DNA of 64,000 bases from Cupriavidus pampae (GTDB lineage Bacteria > Pseudomonadota > Gammaproteobacteria > Burkholderiales > Burkholderiaceae), in assembly GCF_914271485.1 (NCBI RefSeq), contig NZ_CAJZAG010000013.1, positions 62,001 through 126,000 on the forward strand, given 5' to 3'. Positions 33,454 to 43,100 of this stretch are shown here, piece by piece. How positions within the stretch are numbered: the first letter of the stretch is position 1; each line of letters opens with the position of its first letter. A program made the position numbers and the translations under genes. The notes under the pieces are model-generated. The model saw only the letters and a program-made list of their open reading frames with translations. It had not been told where the DNA came from and ran no database searches.

Positions 33454-34344
33454 TCAGGTTTTTTCGGCGAACGCCTGCGACGCCCAGTCCATGAACACGC
33501 GTACGCGCGGAGAGAGCTGCCGGCTGCGCGGATACAGCAGCGACACCGGTAACGGCGGCGGCGCGTGCTGCGGCAGCAGTTCCACCAGTTCGCCGCTCGC
33601 CAGCTCCTCCTCCACGCTGTAACGCGGCAGCTGAATGATGCCGAGGCCCAGCCGGCAGGCGGCGGTCACGGTTTCGGCACCGCTCATCGACACCGGCGCG
33701 GCGAGCATCAACTCCCGCATCTGTTCGCCGTGGCTGAACTCGAGCGGCAGCACGCTGCCCGTCAGGGTCGAGCGAAAGCCAATCATGCGATGGGCGCCAA
33801 GGTCTCCAAGCGACATGGGCAGGCCATATCGCGCCACGTAGCTGGACGACGCGCAGGTGACCTGCGGCAGGTGCGCCACGCGCCGCGCAATCATGTCGCT
33901 GTCCTGCGGCGTGCCCGCGCGAACGACGCAGTCGATCCCTTCGCGCACGAGATCGACGAGGCGATCTCCCTCGCTGATCTGCAGCTCGATGCCGGGATAG
34001 CGTTCCAGAAACGCCGGCAGCGCCGGCAGCAGGAAATGCCGCGCGAGCTTGCCGTGCACATCGACGCGCAGCACACCCTTCGGTGTAGCGCCCGCGAAGC
34101 TGGACTCGGCTTCCTCGAAATCGGCAAGCAGGCGGCGGCAACGCTGGAAATAGGCTTCGCCGTCGAGCGTCGCGCTCACATGGCGGGTGGTCCGCTGCAG
34201 CAGGCGCACGCCAAGGCGTGCTTCCAGTTGCTTGATCGCGTCGGTGACTGTGGAGCGTGGCAGATCCATATCCTGCGCGGCCGCGGTAAAGCTGCCGCGC
34301 TCCACGATGCGGACGAACACCCGCATGGTGTCGATTCGGTCCAT
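33454..34344 (-). CDS. LysR-family transcriptional regulator
   Basis: A full-length 296-residue LysR regulator. The winged helix (MDRIDTMRVFVRIVERGSFTAAAQDMDLPRSTVT across residues 1-34, then LEARLGVRLLQRTTRHVSATLDG) is followed by a co-inducer domain ending 'LSPRVRVFMDWASQ', as in CrgA-like repressors. It is co-directional with and upstream of the DHA2 exporter gene, which is a likely target. The inducer is unknown. Confidence 0.9.
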   Translation of the reverse strand: MDRIDTMRVFVRIVERGSFTAAAQDMDLPRSTVTDAIKQLEARLGVRLLQRTTRHVSATLDGEAYFQRCRRLLADFEEAESSFAGATPKGVLRVDVHGKLARHFLLPALPAFLERYPGIELQISEGDRLVDLVREGIDCVVRAGTPQDSDMIARRVAHLPQVTCASSSYVARYGLPMSLGDLGAHRMIGFRSTLTGSVLPLEFSHGEQMRELMLAAPVSMSGAETVTAACRLGLGIIQLPRYSVEEELASGELVELLPQHAPPPLPVSLLYPRSRQLSPRVRVFMDWASQAFAEKT

Positions 34345-34364
34345 ACGAGTGTGCGTGCTGTGCG

Positions 34365-34793
34365 TCAGTAACGCATCTGCACGTCGTCGACACGATTGGT
34401 GCGCGTGTTGAACAGGCAGGTATAGCGGAAGGACATCGCCTCATCGCTGGCATCGGGCTCGAACGTGCCTTCGCCATTGACGCCCGCCTGCGTGGCGGAC
34501 TGTTGATAGATGCGTTCGCGGTCCGGCATCATCATCACGCTGCCCGGTTGCGGATAGCGCGACTTGACCGCGTTGGCGACCACTTTCTCGCACGCGTTGC
34601 CCGCGGCTTCGAGCGTGGCGCGGCTCAGGCCGCCTTGCGCGCCGGCAGTGCCCGGCGGTGTGATCGTCGTCGAAGGCGAGGTCGACGAGGGCGGCAACCG
34701 CTGCGGTGACGATGGGGTCAGCGGCGTAGAAGTACAGGCAGCGAGCGTCGACAGCGTCAGCGTTGCGGCCAGGATCTTGAGGTAGCGAGACAT
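34365..34793 (-). CDS. Small lipoprotein of unknown function
   Basis: A 142-residue protein with a lipobox (LAAC; residues 1-20 form the signal), a Thr/Pro/Ser-rich linker, and a C-terminal domain with two cysteines (ACEKVV, YTCLFN) and 'DEAMSFRYTCLFNTRTNRVDDVQMRY'. It is predicted to be anchored to an envelope membrane. The ATG at 34793 is chosen because it places the lipobox correctly; a longer in-frame start at 34919 lacks a signal. It is co-directional with HxlR upstream. No family is recognised. Confidence 0.75.
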   Translation of the reverse strand: MSRYLKILAATLTLSTLAACTSTPLTPSSPQRLPPSSTSPSTTITPPGTAGAQGGLSRATLEAAGNACEKVVANAVKSRYPQPGSVMMMPDRERIYQQSATQAGVNGEGTFEPDASDEAMSFRYTCLFNTRTNRVDDVQMRY

Positions 34794-34923
34794 CTGGTCG
34801 TTCCAGGATCGTGGACGTAAGTCGCCCGACCCTTGGACTCTATGCCAGAAATGCCTTTGGAGCAACCTGACGGTCACCGCTCGCATGCGCGTTCGAGTCG
34901 TCGCATGCGCAGTCTCCACGCCA

Positions 34924-35424
34924 TCACGTGCCCGTCATATGCGTGGCCGCGGACGCGATGCGCGCGCGCGTGCCTTCGCTCGCGGCCGGACCCGCCGCCA
35001 CCACGTGACGTCCCATCTTCAGTTGCTCGCCACTCGCCGCATCGACCAGCACGGGCTCCACGGTCTGTCCCGTCTCGCGATCGACCAGTTGCACACTTAC
35101 GCCCTCAGGCGCGAAATACCGGTTACCCCATGCCAGCATCGCGAGCAGCACAGGACGGAAGTCGCGGCCGCATTGCGTCAGCACGTACTCGTAGCGTGGC
35201 GGACGTTCGGAGTACAGCCGCTTCTCGAGCAGGCCCTCCTCCACCAACGCATTGAGCCGGCGCGTCAGCATATTCGGCGCGATATCGAGATTGCGCTGGA
35301 ACTCGTCGAAGCGCGTCGTGCCATAGAACGCGTCGCGCAGGATCAGGATGCTCCACCACTCGCCCACACGCTCGAGACTGCGGGCGATGGGACATTGCAT
35401 GTTGCGGAATGTCTTGCGTTGCAT
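34924..35424 (-). CDS. HxlR-family (MarR-like) transcriptional regulator
   Basis: A 166-residue winged-helix regulator of the HxlR family. It contains the family core 'CPIARSLERVGEWWSILILRDAFYGTTRFDEFQ', 'LTRRLNALVEEGLLEK' and an extended C-terminus. The Cys near residue 11 is conserved in quinone- or thiol-stress-sensing HxlR proteins, so redox sensing is plausible. It lies 76 bases after emrB in the same direction and probably regulates the emrA-emrB efflux genes through a palindrome at 38384-38406. Confidence 0.9.
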   Translation of the reverse strand: MQRKTFRNMQCPIARSLERVGEWWSILILRDAFYGTTRFDEFQRNLDIAPNMLTRRLNALVEEGLLEKRLYSERPPRYEYVLTQCGRDFRPVLLAMLAWGNRYFAPEGVSVQLVDRETGQTVEPVLVDAASGEQLKMGRHVVAAGPAASEGTRARIASAATHMTGT

Positions 35425-35500
35425 GATGTTTGCGCTCCCCGGCGCGCCACTTGTGGTGAGCGCCTGTCAGATAATTTTTCCCCTGATGATACCTGCCTCG

Positions 35501-37141
35501 TCAATGGGCATCGGCGGAAGGCGCCTTCGGTGGCACCACTTTCTTCATCATCGGCACCACCAGCAGGGCCAGCGCGAAGCCGATCATGATCACGAAAAAT
35601 GCATCGCTGAAGGTCTGCGTCAGCGCTTCGCGCAGTGTCAGCGCGGCCAGTTGTTTCCACGCCGCCGCCTGCGCCGCCACGGCATCGTAGCCCGCCGCGA
35701 TAAAGTTGCGCGCCACGCCATCGACAAGCGAGGACATCGCTTCATTGGTGCTATTCAGATGCTCGGCCAGCCGGAAGTAATGCAGGTTGGTGCGATCGTT
35801 GATGATGGTCGCGCACGCGGCAATACCGATCGCGCCACCGAGATTGCGCATCAGGTTGAACAGGCCCGAGGCCTGCTTGAGGCGGCTCTGCGGCAGGCTG
35901 CCGAGCGTCAGCGTGACGATCGGTGCCACCGCGAATTGCTGGGCCATGCCGCGCAGCGCCTGCGGCAGCAGCAGTTCCTGCCAGCCCCAGTTGTGCGTGA
36001 TTGGCGTGAAGCACCACATCGACAGGCCGAACAGGCTCAGGCCCACCGCCAGCAGGATGCGCAGGTCGACGCGATTGCCGAGGAACGTATAGAGCGGAAT
36101 CGACGCCACCTGGAACAGCCCGGTGGAGAACACCGCCAGGCCGATATCGAGCGCGCTGAAGCCACGCACGCGGCCGAGGAACAACGGCGTCAGATAGATC
36201 GTCGCGAAGATGCCGATGCCGGTGATGAACGACAGCAGACAACCGATGGCGAAGGTGCGTTCCTTGAGCGCGCGCAGATCGACTACGGGGTTCGCGAACG
36301 ACAGCGAGCGCCACAGGAAGGCCACGCCGGAAATGCCTGCGATCCACGCGGTGGCGAGGATGGTGTCATCGCCAAACCAGTCCCAGCGCGGACCTTCTTC
36401 CAGCGTGTATTCGAGGCAGCCGAGGAACAGCGCGAGCAGCACCATGCCGAGGTAGTCGGCCCCGCGCAGCAGCTTGAGGTCGGGCTTGTCGATCTTGACG
36501 AACAACGGCACCGCGATGGTCACGAAGATGCCGGGGATCAGGTTGATAAAGAACAGCCAGTGCCACGAGGAGTTGTCGGTGATCCAGCCGCCGACGGTGG
36601 GTCCAAGCGTCGGTGCGAGCGACGACAGGCCGCCCACGGTGGCGGCCGCGATCACGCGTTGCGGGCCCGAGAAGAAGACGAAGGCGGTGGTGAACACCAT
36701 CGGGATCATCGATCCGCCGAGGAAGCCTTGCAGCGCGCGGAACGCGATCATGCTCTGGATATTCCACGCGAGGCCGCACAGCATCGATGCCACGGTAAAG
36801 CCGGCGGCCGAGGCGGCGAACAGCCATCGCGTCGACATCACACGTGCGAGCCATCCCGAGAGCGGGATCACCACGATCTCCGCGATCAGGTACGCGGTCT
36901 GCACCCAGACGGTTTCGTCGGTGCCCGCGGACAGGCCGCCGCCGATATCGCGCAGCGAGGCCGATACGATCTGGATGTCGAGCAGCGCGATGAACATGCC
37001 CACGCACATCGTCGCGAACGCGAAGATCTTCGCGCCCGTCGACAGTTCGCTGGCGGGGACGATCGAGCGGATCGGGGCGAGCGGTAGTGGCGCCGATGGC
37101 GTGGGTGGCGACCCTGCCTGCGCGACGGCCGCGTCGCTCAT
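35501..37141 (-). CDS. emrB: EmrB-type DHA2 multidrug exporter
   Basis: A 546-residue inner-membrane permease with about 14 helices, the DHA2 family layout of EmrB/FarB. Motifs include 'ALLDIQIVSASLRDIGGGLSAGTDE', 'AYLIAEIVVIPLSGWLARVMSTR', and 'RALQGFLGGSMIPMVFTTAF'. It exports hydrophobic drugs or uncouplers with proton exchange through a tripartite complex with EmrA and an outer membrane channel. Its ATG overlaps the emrA stop (ATGA, 37138-37141), so the two are translationally coupled. HxlR lies downstream. Confidence 0.92.
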   Translation of the reverse strand: MSDAAVAQAGSPPTPSAPLPLAPIRSIVPASELSTGAKIFAFATMCVGMFIALLDIQIVSASLRDIGGGLSAGTDETVWVQTAYLIAEIVVIPLSGWLARVMSTRWLFAASAAGFTVASMLCGLAWNIQSMIAFRALQGFLGGSMIPMVFTTAFVFFSGPQRVIAAATVGGLSSLAPTLGPTVGGWITDNSSWHWLFFINLIPGIFVTIAVPLFVKIDKPDLKLLRGADYLGMVLLALFLGCLEYTLEEGPRWDWFGDDTILATAWIAGISGVAFLWRSLSFANPVVDLRALKERTFAIGCLLSFITGIGIFATIYLTPLFLGRVRGFSALDIGLAVFSTGLFQVASIPLYTFLGNRVDLRILLAVGLSLFGLSMWCFTPITHNWGWQELLLPQALRGMAQQFAVAPIVTLTLGSLPQSRLKQASGLFNLMRNLGGAIGIAACATIINDRTNLHYFRLAEHLNSTNEAMSSLVDGVARNFIAAGYDAVAAQAAAWKQLAALTLREALTQTFSDAFFVIMIGFALALLVVPMMKKVVPPKAPSADAH

Positions 37142-38319
37142 GACTTCACCTTGTCATTTGCATTGGCGCTCGGTGCCGTGGCGGCATTGGCTTTGTCCGC
37201 CGCTTGCTCGCTGTCATGCCCATGCGTATCGACTTCGGCCGTGACCGACAGACCCGGACGCAGCAGGCCGAGGCGCGAGTCGGCGTCGTCGAGCAGCACG
37301 CGTACAGGCACACGCTGCACGATCTTCGTGAAGTTGCCGGTGGCGTTCTCCGGCGGCAGCACGCTGAACTGCGCACCGGTGGCCGGCGCCAGGCTGCCGA
37401 GGCGGCCATGGAACACGCGGCCTGGCAGGACATCGGCGTGGACCGTCACGCGCATGCCGGGGCGCATATGCGCGAGTTGGCTCTCCTTGTAATTGGCGTC
37501 GATCCACAGGCCCGAGGCGGGCACCACCGACATCAGCTGCGAACCGCTGGCGGCATACGCACCCACGCGCGCGCGGCGATTGCCAATGGTGCCATCGACG
37601 GGCGCGCGCAGTTCGGTGTAGCCCACGTTGAGCTGCGCGAGGTCGCGTTCCGCGATGGCCTGCGCCAGCGCTGCCTGCGCCTGCTGCTTCTGCGTGCCGA
37701 TCACGTCGAGCTGCCGTTCGGCGGCGACCAGGGCCGCCTGCGATTTTTGGCCGTTAGCCACCGACTGCTTGTAGTCGGCATCGGCCTTCTCGGCGCTCTG
37801 CGTCGATACCGCCTGCTTGGCCACGAGGCTCGTATAGCGGCGTTGATCGTCGCGGGCGCGCACGGTTTCGGCATCGGTCGCCGACACACCGGCGCGGGCC
37901 TGGCCGATCACGGCCTGCTGCAGTCGCAGATTGGCATCGAGGTTGGCGAGCAGCGCCTGCTGCGCGGCCACCGCACCTTCGGCGCGTGCCAGCACCGCGC
38001 GGTAATCACGGTCGTCGATGCGCGCCAGCAGGTCGCCCGCGTGCACGGTCTGGTTGTCGGTCACGGCGACTTCGGTGATATAGCCGGCCACTTTCGTTCC
38101 CACCACGGTGACGTCACCGCCGACGTAAGCATCGTCGGTTTCCTCGAGGAAACGCCCCGCCGTCCACCAATGCGCGCCGTAAGCAACCACGCCGGCACCC
38201 GCAAGGACCAGCACGGCGATGGTGGCAAGGCGCTTGGCACCTGGCTTGGCGCGCGCACTGGCACCTGAACTGTTGGCGGTATCCGAGGGGGCGCGCTCGG
38301 CGGTGGTGCTGGTCGTCAT
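37138..38319 (-). CDS. emrA: EmrA-type membrane fusion protein (HlyD family)
   Basis: A 393-residue periplasmic adaptor. An N-terminal membrane anchor (about 28-48) is followed by a lipoyl/HlyD hairpin domain (GTKVAGYITEVAVTDNQTVHAGDLLARID), a long coiled coil with Ala/Gln repeats (about 110-210), and a second barrel half ('APVDGTIGNRRARVGAYAASGSQLMSVV'). It connects EmrB to the outer-membrane factor encoded divergently at 38396. It is the first gene of the minus-strand efflux operon. Confidence 0.92.
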   Translation of the reverse strand: MTTSTTAERAPSDTANSSGASARAKPGAKRLATIAVLVLAGAGVVAYGAHWWTAGRFLEETDDAYVGGDVTVVGTKVAGYITEVAVTDNQTVHAGDLLARIDDRDYRAVLARAEGAVAAQQALLANLDANLRLQQAVIGQARAGVSATDAETVRARDDQRRYTSLVAKQAVSTQSAEKADADYKQSVANGQKSQAALVAAERQLDVIGTQKQQAQAALAQAIAERDLAQLNVGYTELRAPVDGTIGNRRARVGAYAASGSQLMSVVPASGLWIDANYKESQLAHMRPGMRVTVHADVLPGRVFHGRLGSLAPATGAQFSVLPPENATGNFTKIVQRVPVRVLLDDADSRLGLLRPGLSVTAEVDTHGHDSEQAADKANAATAPSANANDKVKS

Positions 38320-38383
38320 GGGAGCTGTTTCCTTCTGGGAATGAAATCTGGGTTGCTATCAACTTGAAAGTTAGTATAGAGTT

Positions 38384-38406
38384 GTTACTAGCACTATGCA
38401 AGTAAC
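38384..38406. promoter_or_regulatory. Efflux operator palindrome GTTACT(A/T)GCA-CTA-TGC(A/T)AGTAAC
   Basis: This 10-3-10 inverted repeat with one mismatched pair lies between emrA and the outer membrane factor and covers the ATG at 38396. A second dyad AACTT-GA-AAGTT sits at 38361-38372. It is a likely binding site for the HxlR regulator controlling both divergent units. Confidence 0.55.
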
Positions 38407-39922
38407 TAAATCGAGCTCGCCCATGAACGTGTTGAACACCGTGTCGTTGAATGTGTTTCGTACTGCCTCCGCCACCCGGATCGCCCAAACCGCCTCGCTG
38501 GCGGCCGTTGCCGCGGCCGCGCTGGCGCTGGCCGGCTGCGCTGTTGGTCCCGATTACCAGCGCCCCGACCTGACGGCGCCGGCCACCTATCCGCATGCGG
38601 ATGTCCTTGCCGCGCGGCCTGCCGCCGCGCCGGCACCGTCGCTGGATACGTGGTGGCTGGGCTTCGACGACCCGGTGTTGACGCGCATCGTGCAGCGCGC
38701 GCTCGCCGAGAACCTTGACCTCGCAGCGGCGCTGGCGCGCGTCGATCAGGCCCGCGCCGTGGCGCAGGAGGCCGGTGCGGAGTTGCTGCCACAGGGCAGT
38801 GCCGGTGCAAGCGTGCTCAAGCAACGGCAGTCGCTGGTGAATCCGATCGGCAAGCTCAGCAACGCGCTGCAGGGCGATCGCCGCAGCGTGACGCTCTATG
38901 ACGTGGGGGTGGCGGCAAGCTGGGAGATCGATGTCGCGGGCGGCCTGCGCCGCGGCGCGGAGGCGGCGGGCGCGGAGGCACAGGCGGCCGAGGCGCAGCA
39001 CCTTGGCGTGCGCGTGACGGTAGCGGCCGAAGCGGCCGACGCGTATTTCCGCATTCGCGGTGCGCAGCGGCGGATTGCCATTGCTGAGGATCAGATCGCC
39101 ACCAACGGACGCCTGCTGGAACTCGTACAGCTACGGCAGCAGGATGGTCTGGCGGCCACGCGCGAGGTCGCGCAGGCGCAGGCGCTGGTGGCCCAGGCGC
39201 GCACGACGGTGCCGCCATTGCGCATCGCGTTGCAGACGCAGTTGAATCGGCTCGATGTGTTGATGGGCGCGACGCCTGGCACCTATGCGCGCGAACTCGA
39301 TAGCGATGGCTCGGTTGCGGCAACCACCGCGGCGGTACCGGCGATCTCGGCCGCCGAAGGCCCGGTGGCGTTGCTGCGTCGCCGTCCGGACGTGATCGCC
39401 GCCGAGCGACGTCTGGCCGCCTCGAACGCGCGCATTGGCGTGGCCACGGCCGAGTACTACCCGAAGGTGTCGATTTCCGGGTTGCTGGGTTTCGAGAGCC
39501 TGCAAGCCAACACGCTGTTTACGGCCAAGGCGTTTCAGCCAACGATTGCCGCGGGCCTGCGCTGGCGTCTGTTCGACTTTGGTCGCGTGGATGCGGAGGT
39601 CAAGCAGGCCAAGGGCGCAAATGCCGAGGCGCTGGCCAACTATCGTCAGTCGATGCTGCGCGCCACCGAGGACGTGGAGAACGCGATCGTCACGCTGACG
39701 GAGCTGGAGAACCAGTCGAAGGAACTGGGCACCGAGGTCGATGCGCATGTGCGCGCGCGCAATGCGTCGGAGGATGCGTACAAGGGTGGCGCGGTGAGCC
39801 TGTACGAAGTGCTCGAGGAAGATCGCTTGCTGCTGACCGCGCGCGATGAACAGGCGCGGGTCGTGGCAGACAACGCGCGGGCTGCGGTGGCGACGTTCCG
39901 CGCGCTGGGTGGCGGATGGTGA
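38396..39922 (+). CDS. Outer-membrane efflux channel lipoprotein (NodT/OMF family)
   Basis: A 508-residue outer-membrane factor of the TolC-like OMF family. The signal ends in a lipobox (ALAGC, Cys near 48 counted from the first ATG), followed by 'AVGPDYQRPDL' and two OMF repeats. The first ATG (38396) sits inside a palindrome, so translation may instead begin at the ATG at 38423 (nine residues shorter). It forms the outer-membrane channel for the divergent EmrAB pump. 'VALLRRRPDVIAAERRLAASNARIGVATA' is a family signature. Confidence 0.9.
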   Translation: MQVTKSSSPMNVLNTVSLNVFRTASATRIAQTASLAAVAAAALALAGCAVGPDYQRPDLTAPATYPHADVLAARPAAAPAPSLDTWWLGFDDPVLTRIVQRALAENLDLAAALARVDQARAVAQEAGAELLPQGSAGASVLKQRQSLVNPIGKLSNALQGDRRSVTLYDVGVAASWEIDVAGGLRRGAEAAGAEAQAAEAQHLGVRVTVAAEAADAYFRIRGAQRRIAIAEDQIATNGRLLELVQLRQQDGLAATREVAQAQALVAQARTTVPPLRIALQTQLNRLDVLMGATPGTYARELDSDGSVAATTAAVPAISAAEGPVALLRRRPDVIAAERRLAASNARIGVATAEYYPKVSISGLLGFESLQANTLFTAKAFQPTIAAGLRWRLFDFGRVDAEVKQAKGANAEALANYRQSMLRATEDVENAIVTLTELENQSKELGTEVDAHVRARNASEDAYKGGAVSLYEVLEEDRLLLTARDEQARVVADNARAAVATFRALGGGW

Positions 39923-39943
39923 TGGCAGATTGAGACGCCGTTT

Positions 39944-40147
39944 GCCCTCACCCCCGGCCCCTCTCCCGAGGGAGAGGGGAGAAAACAATAGGTAGATTTG
40001 ATCTCACCCTCTCCCCCGGCCCCTCTCCCTCCACAGGGAGAGGGGAGCAAAACGTTGGCATACGACGCGCGCCAGATCTAGCCGTGGCAATGGGCCGCCA
40101 CTTGTTTGCTCCCCTCTCCCTTGGGGAGAGGGGCCGGGGGTGAGGGC
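39944..40147. repeat. CT-rich palindromic repeat cluster, inverted relative to 18.1 kb
   Basis: This cluster has about five CCCCTCTCCC/GGGAGAGGGG dyads. Bases 39944-40028 are an inverted copy of 18051-18127, differing by one deletion and a few substitutions. It fills the gap between the convergent outer membrane factor and uvrA genes. Confidence 0.9.
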
Positions 40148-40165
40148 TTCCGGCGCTTCAACTAC

Positions 40166-43100
40166 TCACGGCATCACCCGTCGCTCATCCCCAGTCGCCA
40201 CGCGCGCCAACACCGGCACCAGTGCCGCCCCAGTGTGACTCGCCTTGTTGCGTGACAACGTCTCCGGATCCGACGCGCCAACGATCGTGCCACCGCCGGC
40301 GCCGCCTTCCGGCCCAAGATCGATGATCCAGTCCGCTTCGGCAATCACATCGAGATCGTGCTCGATCACCACCACGCTGTGGCCGCCATCCGTCAACCGA
40401 TGCAGCACGCGAATCAAGCGTGCCACGTCGGCCATATGCAGCCCCACCGTCGGTTCGTCGAGCACATACAGCGTGTGCGGCGCCTTCTGCCCGCGACGCG
40501 TAATGTCGTCGCGGACCTTCGACAGTTCGGTGACCAGCTTGATCCGCTGCGCCTCCCCGCCCGACAACGTCGGTGAAGGCTGCCCCAGCGTCAGATAGCC
40601 CAGCCCCACGTCCTTCATCAGCTGCAACGGATGCGAAATCTGCGTCAGCGCGCCGAAGAACTCGACCGCTTCGTCGATTTCCATCGTCAGCACTTCGCCG
40701 ATATTGCGACCGCGCCAGGTCACCGCCAGCGTCTCAGGGTTAAAGCGCTGGCCATGACACACATCGCAAAGCACCTTCACATCCGGCAGGAAGCTCATGC
40801 CAATCGTGCGCACGCCCTGCCCTTCGCATGCCGGGCAGCGGCCCTGCCCCGTGTTGAACGAGAAGCGCGAAGCGGTATAGCCGCGTGCCTTGGCCTCGAG
40901 CGTTTCCGCAAACAGCTTGCGGATCGCATCCCACACGCCGATATAGGTCGCCGGACAAGAGCGCGGCGTCTTGCCGATCGGGGTCTGATCGACCTCCAGC
41001 ACCCGATCGATCGACTCCCACCCGGTAATCGCCTCGCAACCATGCCACGTGTGCGAGACGCTCAGCGAACGGATAGCAGTCGGCTTGCCAGCCTTCTCCG
41101 CTGCTGTCCGCGCCCGGCGCGTGGCCGGCGACGACATCACCGAACGGCCCACCGCATCGAGCAGATTGGCCATCAGCACGTCACGCGCGAGCGTCGACTT
41201 GCCCGAGCCCGACACACCGGTAATCGCCACCAGCCGCGCCAGCGGAATCCGCGCGGTCACGTCCTTGAGGTTGTGCAGATGCGCGCCCTGCACCGTCAGC
41301 CACTGCTCTGGCTCGGCCACCTTGCCCGCGCGGGCCGGCCGTACCGTGCGGCGTGCCTGCAACGGATGCACGATCGGATGCGCGAGGAACTGCCCTGTGG
41401 TCGAATCCGGCGCGGCGGCGAGCGCCTCGACGCCCCCCTCCGCCACCAACGTGCCACCGCGTTTGCCGGCACCGGGACCGATATCGATGATATGGTCGGC
41501 ACGCCGGATCGTATCCTCGTCGTGCTCCACCACCACCAGCGTATTGCCCTTGTCGCCCAGCTTGCGCAACGCGTCGAGCAGAATCTGGTTGTCGCGCGGA
41601 TGCAGACCGATGGTCGGTTCATCCAGCACGTAGCACACGCCCTGCAGATTGCTGCCGAGTTGCGCGGCCAGGCGAATCCGCTGCGCCTCGCCACCGGAGA
41701 GACTCGGCGCCGCGCGATCGAGGCTCAGATAGCCAAGGCCCACCTCTTCCAGAAACTGCAGGCGGCTGCCGATCTCGCTGACCACATCGCGCGCAATCTC
41801 CGCATCGCGGCCGGTCAGACGCAGACCATCGACCCACCGCCGCGTATCGGACACCGTCCACTGCGCCACCTCGGTAATCGCCTCGGTATCGAACGTCACC
41901 GCGCGCGCCACCGGGTTCAGGCGGGTGCCACCGCAATCGGAACACGGCGTATCGACCACGCCTTCCGGCTCCTGCTCCTCGGACGGCAGGCTCTGCTCGC
42001 GGCCACGCTCGTCGCTGCTACCCAGCACGGTGTCGTCATAGACCGCGCGTTGCTCGCGCGTCAGCGCCAGCCCCGTCCCCACGCAGGTCGTGCACCAGCC
42101 ATGCTTGCTGTTGTACGAGAACATGCGCGGATCGAGTTCCGGATAGCTCGTGCCGCAGATCGGACACGCGCGCCGCGTCGAAAACACCTTGGTATCGCCC
42201 ACATGACGCGTGCCATCGCCGCCATGCAGCGCATCGTGCAACCCGTCCAGCGGCGCCAGCAGATGCATCACGCCCTTGCCGATTTCCAGCGCCTGGCTCA
42301 GCAACGCGCGCAATTCCGCCTCGTTGTCGGGCGAGATCACGAGGTCGCCCACCGGCAGTTCGATCGTATGTTCGCGGAAGCGATCCAGCCGCGGCCACGG
42401 GTCCACCGGCAGGAATTCACCATCCACGCGCAGATGCGTGTTGCCCCGCGCCTTGGCCCATTTGGCCAGATCCGTGTATACCCCCTTGCGATTGACCACC
42501 AGCGGCGCCAGCAGCCCCACATGCTGGCCACGATGATCGCGCAGCAACTGCGCGGCAATCGATTCCGGACTCTGCGAAGTCACCGGCGCGCCGTCATGCA
42601 CGCAATGCTGAATGCCCAGCTTCACGTACAGCAGCCGAAGGAAGTGCCACACCTCGGAGGTCGTGGCCACCGTACTCTTGCGGCCACCACGCGACAGCCG
42701 CTGCTCGATCGCCACGGTCGGCGGAATGCCATACACCGCATCGACCTCGGGCCGGCCCGCCGGCTGCACGATCGAACGCGCATAGGCGTTGAGGGACTCC
42801 AGATAGCGCCGCTGGCCTTCATGGAACAGGATGTCGAACGCCAGCGTCGACTTGCCGGAGCCCGACACGCCAGTAATCACATTGAACTTGCCGTGCGGAA
42901 TATCGACATTGAGCGCCTTGAGGTTGTGCTCATGCGCATTGACGATGCGCACCACGTTCTCGCCCTCCACCGCGCGTCGCGCCCGCGCGGCCTGCAATGC
43001 GGTCTGCAACGGCTTGCCCTCGTTGGCCTCCGCGCGTTCCGCCGCCAGCGTGCCGGACTCACCCAGCGCCGCGTCGTAGTGAATCAGCGCCTTGCCAGTA

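Noticed and set aside
35348..37087. Plus-strand open frame of about 580 codons opposite emrB
   Set aside because: It overlaps the whole of a well-conserved exporter, consists largely of His/Arg/Glu/Gln runs, and has no ribosome site or motif.
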